Below, one piece after another: positions 35,503 through 46,464 of a stretch of 64,000 nucleotides of DNA. The notes beneath the pieces are model-generated. The model was given only the letters and a program-made list of their open reading frames with translations. It was not told the origin of the DNA and made no database searches. A program made the position numbers and the translations under genes. Numbering within the stretch: the first letter of the stretch is position 1; every line of letters starts with the position of its first letter. Origin of the DNA: Akebia trifoliata (lineage: Eukaryota > Streptophyta > Magnoliopsida > Ranunculales > Lardizabalaceae); contig CM030713.1 of the NCBI GenBank assembly GCA_017979445.1, positions 26,395,163-26,459,162 on the forward strand, in the 5' to 3' direction.

Positions 35503-37931
35503 ATATATATATATATATATATATATTAAAACCGTCACTATCCTAAAATCGATTCAATTTTTCATTTTCAATATCGAAAATGACCGTTTAAAATGGTGAA
35601 AATCCAACCCTACAAAGGCGGGGTGGAGCAAAATTGTCATGCCTATCATTCATTGACTTTACCAAGTAAGCAATGGACACCTTCCACTCTTCGCATATCT
35701 AGAAGATACTTTTTAATTGATTTCACTGAATGCCCTACAACGTCTAGAATATTTTTTCGAGATCCACTTCATAAACATTATATCATCTGACAATCGAATC
35801 ATAATTGTAATTCTCACATAAGTGATTTCATAAAAATATTTTAATTGGAAAGTAGGCCACACCAAATATATGGCCTATTGGGCAAGAAAGAGGTATATAA
35901 AAACAAGAATTCTAGAAATATGAATCGTGGCGACTTTATATCACGTAGTAGTCGATTCAATCAAAAGTCTGACCGCTACACATATATTGCAAAGTTGAGT
36001 ACAACCGTCAATTAAGAGCAATTCATTAAGAGGTCTCTTCTAATAAAGTAAAAGTAAAAAATAGGGTAAAGAAAACTGCCCCCATGGGTATGAAAGGAGA
36101 ATAATCCATGTAAGAGTAATGAAAATCCCCTTCTTGTCCCTCCCAAACCGCCCACATGTAAATATAGATAATCAATCTTCTACCTTGAGCTCAAGTGTAT
36201 GTATACCAGGATCATATTGGGAAAGAAAAGTTAAGGGTCAAGACTCAATGGTCCCAAAAGGATTTACGTGTGTTCCAAGCTCATGTATGCATACGACAAT
36301 CACAATAAGATCATATGTTGAGGATGAGGAGTGTGATTATCATGATTTGACAAGTAAAAGCGATTTCAATAGGATAAAATATGATATAAGTTGGGGATAA
36401 GAAAAATATATCATTTTTTTTATGTAAGATTCAATTATTTTAAAAAATTTATTACTAACTTGATCATTGGAGTATAAAAGAATAGAATTGAAAAATAAAG
36501 AGACAGCCCACATTCTTAATGTTCAACTTGGTCAAAGATCAATTGTCATGGAAGGCAGTCTAAATTTATGATTCTAGGAGGATGTCTAAATCTGCTCAAA
36601 ATAAGGAGAGAGACCAGGAAAAAAACCCCATTTACAATTGAAAACAACCATGCAGGATAACGTTGAATTCCTAATTTAGAGTAGGTGAGTCAATCCCTTA
36701 TAATATAAGGCTGATTCAGGGATACCACTCTATATGTTTTGGTGAATATTTGAGATGCTTTTTAACTTCAAACCGATGAAATGACCCCTTGACCTAGGTC
36801 TTCTCTTACAAGTTGTTGAAAATGACCTAAATGCCCTCATCATCAACTCTGTAAATAAATCCTTGGTTTTCTACCAAAAGCATGTCATTTTCAAGTTCTA
36901 CAGCCTATATTTTCAACATTATCTTTAATTCATCCTTTTTAACTACACCTTAAGCCCTTTAGAAAACCCTTGATTGATTTTTCTATCCATTATTCCATTG
37001 TCCTCTAGTTCTTCAAAAGTTCCATATTGTTCTTGCCGTTTAAGTTGATTGAAATAGAAAAAAAATGTTAAGGTTGATAATGAACGAAAGAAGTGATTTT
37101 ACCCAAAAATGTTAAGGTCCTCTAATTTGATTTTACCCAAAGAAGTTAACGTTGGCACAGTTTGGAAAGAAAAATCCAAAGCTTTTTACTACATGTTGAA
37201 GATGATGGCATTTTAGCTCACTTTTCATTAGTTTATTAGAATTAATCATCGATGTCTAGGGAGGCATGTCATTAGTTTGAAAACATAGTATCTCAAATAT
37301 TTATCAAAAGGAGAGGTGCATGTCTGAATCACCCATTAGAAAATTATGGATGGCAATGCAACATTAGTATTATTTTGGATAAAATAGGAGTATATTTAAT
37401 AAATGGCAACACATCATGCATATAAATTACCTGCTTAGTAAGTGTAAGAAATTCAGTAATTTTGAGAATCTTGCCCATTAATGATGAGACAATCATTTAT
37501 TCATGAACCTCTCATGTTATTATAATTCAAACTTTCCATCTCATGAAAACCCTTTTGATTTCATGTATCCCTATTCCCCTCTCAAGTGTAAGTTCAACAA
37601 GCTTCCACCCATATATATAATCCCCTACAGTGCTATCTATTTAAATGATGGTTTACAGTTTCTTACTGTCTCGAAATATTTTGATCGATGATAGTTAATG
37701 TTTTCTAATTATTTTGAATTATAACAAATTATTGGACACAAGCTTAAGTGATCAAATTTAAACCTTGGTCCAAATCAAGGGCTTTCATGCCCCTGAATAT
37801 CATATATGGTCAACAAATTGAAAAAGTCAAGGCTTTTATAAACGCGTATGATGAACTGGTGAGCTACTTTTTTATACAGAAATCAACTTTGGCAGCTTGT
37901 CAACGTCACTTGTCATTACTCATCAAACCTC

Positions 37932-37938
37932 TATATAA
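37932..37938 (+). promoter_or_regulatory. TATA box of PME A2
   Basis: TATATAA 83 bp before ATG 38021, at the same place as in A1. Confidence 0.75.
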
Positions 37939-38020
37939 GGCGGTCCTAGAGGTATTTACCTTCAAAACAAAGACCAATAAACCCTAGGTCATTTGAGCCG
38001 TCGACATAGATATCCCAGCA

Positions 38021-39688
38021 ATGGATATTGAACTCTTTCTAACACTTGTGTCCATTTCTCTTCTTTTGTCTCCTACATTTGCAGATAACACTCCTTCAGA
38101 CATAAAACAATGGTGTAGCCAAACGCCATACCCACAACAATGCACATATTTCATGCTTCACAACAACCATTCTTCTAACATCAAAGGAAAGTCAGATTTC
38201 AAAAAAATCGAAACCCAAGTTGCCCTTGACCGAGCCCTCCGTGCCCAAAGCCACACATTGTGGCTCGGTCAAAAGTGCCGAAACAAGAAGGAGAAGGAAG
38301 CATGGGCCGACTGCTTAGCCCTCTACGAAAACACCGTAATTCAACTCAACCACACCATCAACTCGTACGGTAAGTGCACTGACCCTGACATGCAAACATG
38401 GATCAGCACGGCCCTTACGAACCTCGAGACATGTCGTACTGGCTTCATCGAGCTTGGGGTCTCCGACTACATCTTACCTTTAATGTCTAACAATAATGTT
38501 TCCAAGTTGATTCACAATTGTTTGGCAACCAACAAGCTTCCTCAAAATGAGCAAAAATATGAAGAAGGGTTCCCTAGTTGGGTATCGGTAGGTGATCGAA
38601 AGCTATTGCAGTCGTCTTCACCGGCTTCAATGGCGAATCTTGTGGTGGCCTTAGATGGGTCGGGGAACTTCAAAACCATTAAAGCCGCTCTCAATGCAGT
38701 TTCAAGCCAGAGGAAGGGAAGTGAGAGGTTTGTGATTTATGTTAAGGCAGGGAGCTATAAGGAGAATTTGGATTTAGGGAATAAATTGAATAATATCATG
38801 TTGATTGGAGATGGCATAGGGAAGACCATTGTTACTGGAAGCAGGAGTGTTGGAGGTGGTTCCACCACCTTTAACTCAGCTACTGTTGGTAAGCACAATC
38901 AGCTTTGATATGCATAGTTTAAAGATTTAACCAGATTTTGTTATTTATGATATATATTTCACCCTTAAAATGACTCTTCCATTTTATTCACAGCTGTTAC
39001 TGGTGATGGATTTATTGGACGGGACATGACATTCCGTAACACAGCCGGACCAACAAATGGTCAGGCAGTGGCGCTACGTTCAGGCTCCGATCTCTCAGTT
39101 TTCTACAAATGTAGTTTTGAAGGATATCAAGACACCCTCTATGTCCACTCACAAAGACAATTTTATAGAGAATGCGATGTATATGGCACGGTTGATTTCA
39201 TCTTTGGAAATGCAGCTGTAGTCTTCCAAAATTGTAACATTTACGGCCGTAGGCCCAATGGAGGGCGAGGAACACTCACAATAACAGCCCAAAGTCGCAC
39301 CGATCCAAACCAAAACACTGGAATATCATTCCACAATTGTAGAGTAACGGCTGCTTCTGATCTCAAACCAGTTCAAAGCGCGACGAAGACATACCTAGGA
39401 AGGCCATGGAGGTCATATTCTCGAGTAGTCTTCCTCCAGACGTTTCTCGATAATTTGATCGACCCAGCAGGTTGGTTGAAATGGAGTAGTGATGCTGATC
39501 TCAAGACCTTGTACTATGGGGAGTATAAAAACACTGGTCCGGGTTCTTCGACAGTAAATAGAGTGAAATGGGATGGTTTTCACGTCATAACAAGTGCAAC
39601 TGAAGCATCCAAGTTCAGTGTTGCAAATTTAATTTCGGGTAATTCATGGTTACCCTCAACCAATGTGCCTTTCACTTCCGGCCTTTGA
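38021..39688 (+). CDS. Pectinesterase with PMEI pro-region, PME A2 (two exons)
   Basis: Sister of A1. Exons 38021-38888 and 38994-39688, 105-bp phase-1 intron, 520 aa. Signal peptide, PMEI-like pro-region, RKLL at 193-196 and the pectinesterase motifs GSYKE, QAVAL (Q313), QDTL (Q335/D336), DFIFG (D357) and LGRPW (R426) are all kept. It differs from A1 at scattered residues: MDIE start, T19, D27, S115, M204 and N225. One change falls in the strongly conserved [12 protein letters not shown] block, where Gly390 is Ser. AATAAA is at 39859-39864. It faces PME B2. Likely functional; the effect of S390 is unknown. Confidence 0.95.
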
Positions 39689-40017
39689 TTTGTTCCATTA
39701 ATGCTCTCCTTTGCATCAATTATTGTCAAACCAATTCTAGTTTCTTTTCTCATGGGTGGAGAGACAGAAAATAAATCAAGAGATGTAATTTTGTCTAAAT
39801 TATTTCGCAAATAGTCGTATTCAAATTCAAGTTTCTTGTCACATTGGTTGAGAGACAAAATAAACAGATGTAATCTTGTCTTAAATCCTTTCACAAATAC
39901 ATCTAATCAAATTCAAGTTTCTTGTCTTAAATTAGAGAAATGGAATGGAATCCGAATGTGAATTTTATTGATGTTCTTTATCAATTATATGAGTAATTCT
40001 TACGTCAAAGACTTCAT

Positions 40018-40310
40018 AAGAACGTTAGCATCAGTAAAAGAATATGATGCATGAAATACATCATATCATTGTCAATGTATCTCATCAGAAAAGGAAGGTT
40101 GTGATTGAGAATAAAATATTTAACAATAATTATTAAGATATTCTACATTACCTAATGGAAAATATATTAATAGATATGGCTAAATATTTTATTCTCAATC
40201 GCAACCTTCCTTTTGTAATGAGATGTGAGATACATTGTTAATTATACAATGTGTCTCATGTATCATCATAGGGTTGAATCCAATTCTCTAACAATATCCT
40301 CTGTGACCTA
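40018..40310. mobile_element. Long-TIR MITE, sister of 14475-14781
   Basis: Same arms: aacgttagcatc..., ctcatcagaaaaggaaggtt and their inverted counterpart caaccttccttttgtaatgag. Edges are approximate. Confidence 0.6.
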
Positions 40311-40479
40311 TTTACTTTTTATCGGTATAATGACCATTTTTTTCTAACAAATATTTTTATAAATAAGAATATACAAAATTTACAACCGTCTTGGGGTTGG
40401 AAAATATAACGAATCGCCCATAAATGCTTTTCAAGCCAATATTGGAAGATTATCTACAGACATAAACACACCATAACCT

Positions 40480-40640
40480 TTTGAGTTAGAAGCAAAGGAA
40501 GCCAAAGAATCCGCCAAATCCCATCAAACGTTCCTTAGAATATGCGAGCTTCTGGTTATTAGGTTTTCCATTGTTCACGGAAAAGCTCCCCCTTTTAAAG
40601 CTGGAATATGATTCAATAATTACGTTTCCCCCTTTTAGAT
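40480..40640 (-). pseudogene. Decayed RNase H-like remnant, sister of 14940-15170
   Basis: The minus strand gives a VIIESYSSFKRG-like start and a final DSLASFA-like stretch, with a middle deletion relative to unit 1. The 1.3 kb that follow in unit 1 (15150-16480) are absent here. Confidence 0.5.
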
Positions 40641-41065
40641 CTTCTTTTATCTTTAAAGATTAGTTGATTTCTTGTCAAGCAAACTTTCCCAACGATTAAC
40701 CAATAAAAAATTGTCGCCGTTACAATGACAATAAAATTCCTGTTTAAAAGATAAAATATAAATATTTTTCAAGGATGATTGTGAGAAGGGAAAAACTAGT
40801 TGTAGATCAACTAGTATTAATTGCATTCCAAAATAAAATAAAATTACACTTATAAATTCTTAATTGTCGCACTCTTCCTTTTTCTTCATCAACATTATCT
40901 TCTTCTCTTTCTAATATGTGTGGACCTATAGAACATTTACTTGATACAACGTAAAGAGAATTGGCTCGAACAAAACAAAATGAAATGAGTTGAAAAAGAT
41001 CACAAAGACTGCTCCATAAGGTCCAATTAGTAAGGTGAAGAAATGAATATTAAAATATCTTTTAC

Positions 41066-41403
41066 ATTGTGTTTGAATTGAGAGAAATGGAGAGAAGAGA
41101 AGAGAAATTAAATAAATGAGTTTCTCACCATTTCTCTTGTTTGGAATGTTAATTGGGGGAGAGAAGAAAAAAGAATTGAAGAGAAAAAAATGTGAGTTTT
41201 TACTCTCCAAAAGTGGAGAGAAATGGAGAGAATCCTATTAAAATATTTTATAATTTCAACTCTACCCCTAGATCTCTTTTAAGATATTCTAAAATTTCAA
41301 AGTTATCCTAAGTTCTCTCCTGTCAATCCAAACATGATGGAGAAAAATTGAGTTTCTCTTCTCTTCTCTTAATGAATTTCTCTTCTCTCAATCCAAAGAT
41401 AAC
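41066..41403. mobile_element. MITE, sister of 17622-17968
   Basis: Left end attgtgtttgaattgagaga, right-end complement gttatctttggattgagaga, with a ggagag/ctctcc-rich interior. Confidence 0.6.
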
Positions 41404-41768
41404 CTTAAGTTGGGCGTAACCGACAGTTTGTGAGTTGCACGTTAATATTAGTAGCAACCCCAATACTTTATTTTCCATAAAAATCCATATAAAATTAGTT
41501 GTACCTTTTTATTTTCCTATTGAAAAAAAATATTTTATTACTATTTTATGATGCCATATTTTTTTATTGTGAAAATATTAGAAAGGTCAAAAAATTATAA
41601 TTAAAGCAAGAAAACCCTTTAATGTGACAGTTATTACATATTAGACAACAAAAAAAAAACATTTTTAGGAGAATTTTTTAAGAAAAAAAGAACGATAAAA
41701 AATGTTGGATGCCAACAACTCATGTTTGCACTTGACGGTGGCATTTCCTTAGATTGATTCCCTTGTAC

Positions 41769-41926
41769 CATCGTCTCTTGATAATATTATTACTTTAAAG
41801 TTGAGACATTAATTTTATAATTTATGAAAGGCATCTTGATATTTGTCCATCGTCTCTTGATAATATTATTACTTTAAAGTTGAGACATTAATTTTATAAT
41901 TTATGAAAGGCATCTTGATATTTGTC
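41769..41926. repeat. Exact 79-bp tandem duplication
   Basis: The unit beginning catcgtctcttgataatatt at 41769 is repeated without visible change at 41848. Unit 1 has one copy near 18350. Confidence 0.85.
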
Positions 41927-42574
41927 CATTAGCTCTTGGTAGGTAGGGCTTCTCTTATTAAGGAAATTTGCAAGCCATCTTGTCTAAATCATACCTAAAT
42001 CTAGTAACATAAGAATCTAGATTGTTACCCATGAAATCTACATATTGACATTATTACAGGTCATGCCACCAGTATTCTTCTTAAATTTTTGTGCTGAACA
42101 GTATAATTGGTCACCATTATTCTTGTTTACTCAAAGTCCCTCCTCGGCCACCCAATCCCATCTTGCCTAGTATGTATGGATATGGTGCTTTAAGAGGTGA
42201 GTTGTCTCTCTCGAATAGTTAAAAATAATAAAAATATATATATAAAAATAAAGAAAAGATAATCTAGAGATTCTCTTTATTTTCGTTTCTTTTTCTAAGC
42301 AAATAGGAAATTTTAAAAATAATAATATGTGCTAAAATATAAATTCAAGTTACAAAACAAAAGAAATCGGAAACATGAACTTAGTCAAAAATGGACAACA
42401 ACCGCAAGGAAATTCGTAGTATGTAATTCTCTTTCCATTGAAATATCATTATCCATTTGAAAATAAGGGAGCAAATGATAGACAATTAAAAGTAAACAAT
42501 ATCTTGTCCTTAACCGATGATTGAAAGATATGTTCTATATTATAGTAATTTTGACTTGTTCGTATCCCTTGATT

Positions 42575-43244
42575 TAGAGAAGTTTCTATTTTTTTTTTTT
42601 TTTTTGAAACAACAACAGGGTTAAGGCAGACCTAGACCAGCTACAACCTTAGGAAAAGACAGACCCTTTTATCCTGAGAAAGAAAAGAAACAAGGGAAGG
42701 CGAAGATCCACAAACAATCTCCGAATAGCCCACAAGGTAGTCAGTCACTTTGTTGGCTTCTCTAAATACATGCAAGAACCTAACCTCATTGAAGCCAGCC
42801 ACTGCGCTATTAATTGACACAACAAAGTATTGGACGTACCAAGGGGTGTTCCATCTGCCATTTAGAATCTTAACAATCATAATGGAGTCCGATTGAACTT
42901 AGATTTTAGAGCATCCTTTGGATCTAGCAAGCTTTAACCCATGAAGAAGACTTTGCATCTCATGGTATATAACCGATTTTGGGTCTTCACACTCCGCTAC
43001 AGTAGCCACAACCTCACCATCTTGGTCTCGAATTATTGTCCCATAGCCTCCTCTAGTTCCTGAATATGAACCATCAGTGTTAAGGGCATACACTCCCTGA
43101 TTTGATTTCAACCAAGAGCAAAAAGTGGTATGCTTGTGAACAAATATGGCGTTGGTACCCCAAGCATTCAAGAAAGATTTGTTGTAGTCGAAGTCTTCTA
43201 TCTCGGTGAAGATACCCTCAAACTTTATCTAGAGAAGTTTCCAT
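42575..43244 (-). mobile_element. 5'-truncated LINE insertion with target-site duplication
   Basis: A minus-strand retro-insertion (element body 42590-43229) has its poly-A tail visible as a plus-strand T run at 42590-42605. It is flanked by 15-bp duplications tagagaagtttc(t/c)at at 42575-42589 and 43230-43244. The same site is empty in unit 1 (near 19502) and in the orphan spacer copy (near 25505). The only coding content is an RNase H-like domain. Confidence 0.85.
42641..43229 (-). pseudogene. RNase H-like (RVT_3) domain of the LINE, one stop
   Basis: One reading frame runs from 43229 to 42641. It has the LNTDGSYSG start with GGYGTIIRD, a YHEMQSLLHGL helix with the second acidic residue, SDS, and a final HVFREANKVTDYLV. 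A TAA at 42899-42901 between SKI and VQSDS splits it. The catalytic acids D, E and D are still present. This is the C-terminal RNase H that many plant L1-type elements carry after RT; the upstream ORF2 is lost by 5' truncation. Confidence 0.85.
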
Positions 43245-43253
43245 TGATACAAC

Positions 43254-44070
43254 TGTAGGCACCAAAATTTTGAGGAGGCCTTTACAAATTTTATAAATAA
43301 AAATCCCTAATTTTATTAATGGGCCTCAAATCCAAATTGAAGTCCATTAAATGGGAACGTGCCTCTTACAAGCCTGGATTTTGGGTTTTCGCAGATAAAA
43401 CCTATGATCTAAGTACATTCAAGTGATCCATATTAAATATTGGGCCTTACACCTAAACAAATGAGCTCAGCCCAATAATAATCCATTAAATCCTTAAAAT
43501 TGGATTTGGACAAATTTAGCCTTTTAAATAAATCAATTAAACCTTTTTAAGTTGGGGGGTATAATTGAAAAGCTAAATTACCTTTAAGTCTATAAATACA
43601 AGAGCCTCTCTCATTGAGAGGGGATCGGGATCACTTTATCTCAGAAGACAGAAGCTCTCCCTCTAGAGAAGAAGAAGCTCTCAAACCCTCCTCCAGAGAC
43701 AAAGCAAGGTTCTTCAGAGATCCGGACTCCGACTAAAGAGAAGATCAAACCTAAAGCCCTTCTCGAGAAGTCAAAAAAACATTCTCAGCCGATAAAGCGC
43801 GAAGCTCGGAGAGAAGAAGATCTACAAAAGCCTCTACAAAAGATCAAACACAAAGCAAAGCCACCGTCCAAGCAACCTTTTCAACCGATAAAGCACGAAG
43901 CTCGGAGAGAAGAAAAGCTACATACATCGTCATCACTATTTTGTATTTGACTGTTAATCAGAGGAAACACTGAGATCTGTATCCACTTTTCATCAAAAAA
44001 TCAATAAAAATCATTTACGATCTTATTTCACGGATCTCGAGGTAGATCCGTTGGAAATTTATTGTCGACA
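43254..44070 (+). mobile_element. Solo LTR (817 bp), unit 2 only
   Basis: Begins TGTAGGCACC and ends TTGTCGACA. Flanks acaac (43249-43253) and ataac (44071-44075) are a 5-bp duplication with one change. Contains a TATA box (tataaataca near 43601) followed by a CT-rich leader-like stretch. Unit 1 has no insertion at the site (near 19515). Strand is given by the TATA direction. A relative in inverted orientation lies at 62159. Confidence 0.8.
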
Positions 44071-44295
44071 ATAACACCCATTGATTTTGACCCATTGGAA
44101 GTTTGTTGGCTGGGTATATATCAAATGTTTAGCCAAAACACTGAATTTCTGTGTGTGAGCTGGAACTACCATATATCTTCTGAGTTTTGGTGTGGAATGG
44201 ACCCCACTATGTAGAGGTGATGTATTATCGACATATGTCTTTCTCTTTCATCAGGGGATTTCACATTTACATGATTGGGATTCTGTGAATACACA

Positions 44296-44297
<2 letters not shown>

Positions 44298-44344
<47 letters not shown>
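44298..44344. repeat. (CA)n microsatellite
   Basis: About 23 uninterrupted ac units directly left of the TA-flanked MITE chain. Confidence 0.95.
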
Positions 44345-44353
<9 letters not shown>

Positions 44354-44704
44354 GGGCCCGTTCAATGGCTAACTTTTTGGCAAAACATTTTTCAAAACAT
44401 GAGTTAGGAGTTTTGGAATGGGCTGATTTTTGGTGAGGATGATCTCTACGATGAGGAGATCATTAACACCAAAAATCAGCTCATTCCAAAACTTCTAACC
44501 CCATCAAAAATAGTTTACAAAAAATGGACGGTCCACGATTTTTTAACTTGTAAACATGGGTTAGAAACTTTAGAATGGTCTGATTTTTGGTGAGGATGAT
44601 CTCCTCACCATAAAGATCATCCTCACCAAAAATCAGCCCATTTCAAAACTTCTAACTCATGTTTTGAAAAATGTTTTGCCAAAAAGTTAGCCATTAAACG
44701 CTAC

Positions 44705-44706
<2 letters not shown>
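44354..44706. mobile_element. TA-microsatellite inverted-repeat MITE, copy 2
   Basis: 353 bp. Terminal gggcccgttc..., private arm aatggctaactttttggcaa matched as its complement at the right end. Same internal palindromes as copy 1. A (TA)n tract of more than 60 bp follows (44707-44769). Confidence 0.85.

Positions 44707-44769
<63 letters not shown>
44707..44769. repeat. (TA)n microsatellite between MITE copies 2 and 3
   Basis: About 31 uninterrupted at units shared by the neighbouring elements. Confidence 0.95.
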
Positions 44770-44772
<3 letters not shown>

Positions 44773-45152
44773 ACGGTTCAGCAACCCTAAAGTTTGCCAA
44801 GTTTGGTGCCAAACATTTTTCAAAATATGGGTTAGAAGCTTTGGAATGAGCTGATTTTTGTGAGGATGATCTCTATGATGAGGAGATCATCCTCACCAAA
44901 AATCAGCCTATTCCAAAACTTCTAACCCCATCAAAAGTTATTTACAAAAATTGGACGGTTCACGATTCTTTAACTTGTAAACTAGGGTTAGAAGTTTCAA
45001 AATGAGCTGATTTTTTGTATGGATGATCTCTTCACCGTAGAGATCATCCTCACAAAAAATCAGCCTATTCCAAAACTTCTAACCCCATCAAAAGTGATTT
45101 ACAAAAAATGTTTGGCACCAAACTTGACAAACTTTAGGGCTGCCAAACCGCT

Positions 45153-45155
<3 letters not shown>
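44770..45155. mobile_element. TA-microsatellite inverted-repeat MITE, copy 3
   Basis: 386 bp. Terminal gggacggttc; private arm ccctaaagtttgccaagttt matched at the right end with about one difference. Same core. Confidence 0.85.
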
Positions 45156-45194
<39 letters not shown>

Positions 45195-45196
<2 letters not shown>

Positions 45197-45270
45197 GTCA
45201 GGTTCAAGGAACATATGAGAAAACAATTGTTTTTTCATATGTTTTTACATATGGCCCTTGAACCGCCCCT
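45195..45270. mobile_element. TA-microsatellite MITE, 76-bp minimal copy 4
   Basis: Has the family terminus gggtcaggttc and complementary ccttgaaccgcccc, in TA repeats on both sides (45156-45194 and 45271-45285). It lacks the gctgattttt core; between the ends lies only a short catatg...catatg inverted stretch. Confidence 0.7.
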
Positions 45271-46464
45271 TATATATATATATATTCTTTTTTCATGATT
45301 GTACGAATCCCAAACCACCCGACTCATGAAAAATGGATCTAGAAATAACCTTCAATCCAGATTAGAGATTTTATTGGTATTCAAATAATACATTTTATTT
45401 TGGAAAGAGGTATCTACGCCTCTTAGATTATCTGGCCAATGCTCAGGGAAAGTACTAATTTATGACTAAAGAAGATTAGACATTAGATTGATGCTCTTCA
45501 TAAGATTATAGGAACCCTAATAGGATTCATAGAGAATCTTAAATAGAATCAAAATCTACTATAACTATATCTATCTAAATGAGATGATATGGTGTATCAC
45601 ATTACACCTTATTACAATGCATCAAATCCTAATACTCTCACCCTCAAACTCATAGTGATTGGAGATCAACAATCAATGTGAATTTGTTGAAATCGATGGT
45701 CTCATAGAACATGATGTCGAAGAAGAGTCGCCAATGCCAAATGCATGTTGTCGAAGAAGACATTCCCAATGATCACATAGCTTGAAACAAATCAAATCAA
45801 ATCACCGCAAGTATGAATGGAGAACCTAGAAAATAAACATTATTGAATGGCCTCTTTTAAACCTTGAAATCGGTTCAATGTTGGCTCCATCGTGAGCTCT
45901 ATCAGTGACCATTGCCTCTTTTGGGTCTTAAATGGTCTCAATGTGACTCCATCATGGGCTCAATCATTGACCTTAATTTGGACTTTCATCAATCCACAGA
46001 CATCTTTAAAAGAATATGATGAGCTGAACCATACAAACCGGTAGTGATTTGATCTTGGGTGAGTTTATCAAGAGGCTTAGAGATTAGAACTGAAAAGTTG
46101 GGCTTGGGCATGAAAATTGGAATAACTTAAACTGAACATAGGCAATTGGGACAAAAAGGAGGGGTTTAATATGTAGTTTAGATCAATAATTGGGCACACT
46201 TCATCTGTATGTAACAAAGTGGATGGCCAATCAGTGATCTCTTTCCTTCTTTGCTTTGGAAAGTGAGATATTCAAGTAAAGTGGACAATTACTCAAGGAC
46301 CAAGGTCAAACCCTCAATTGATTCAATCGATTACTCAAGGACCAAGAGATGGTTGATCCCAAATCAATTCAGTAAGTCATCAAATCAGATTCGTCTTGGA
46401 TCGGGTTTTCATTGGAGTCTGAATCCTTAGAAAAATGGCATATTTTTATGGCAGAAGATTCACA

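Larger units (their letters stand above)
33309..37931. other. Upstream region of PME A2, non-coding
   Basis: Aligns with the A1 upstream region, but interrupted by a foldback element (34004-34200), a CACTA-like MITE (34574-34840) and a TA-flanked inverted-repeat MITE (35123-35502). No gene supported. Confidence 0.7.

Noticed and set aside
44192..44407. Open frame with a run of His-Thr
   Set aside because: Translation of the (CA)n microsatellite.
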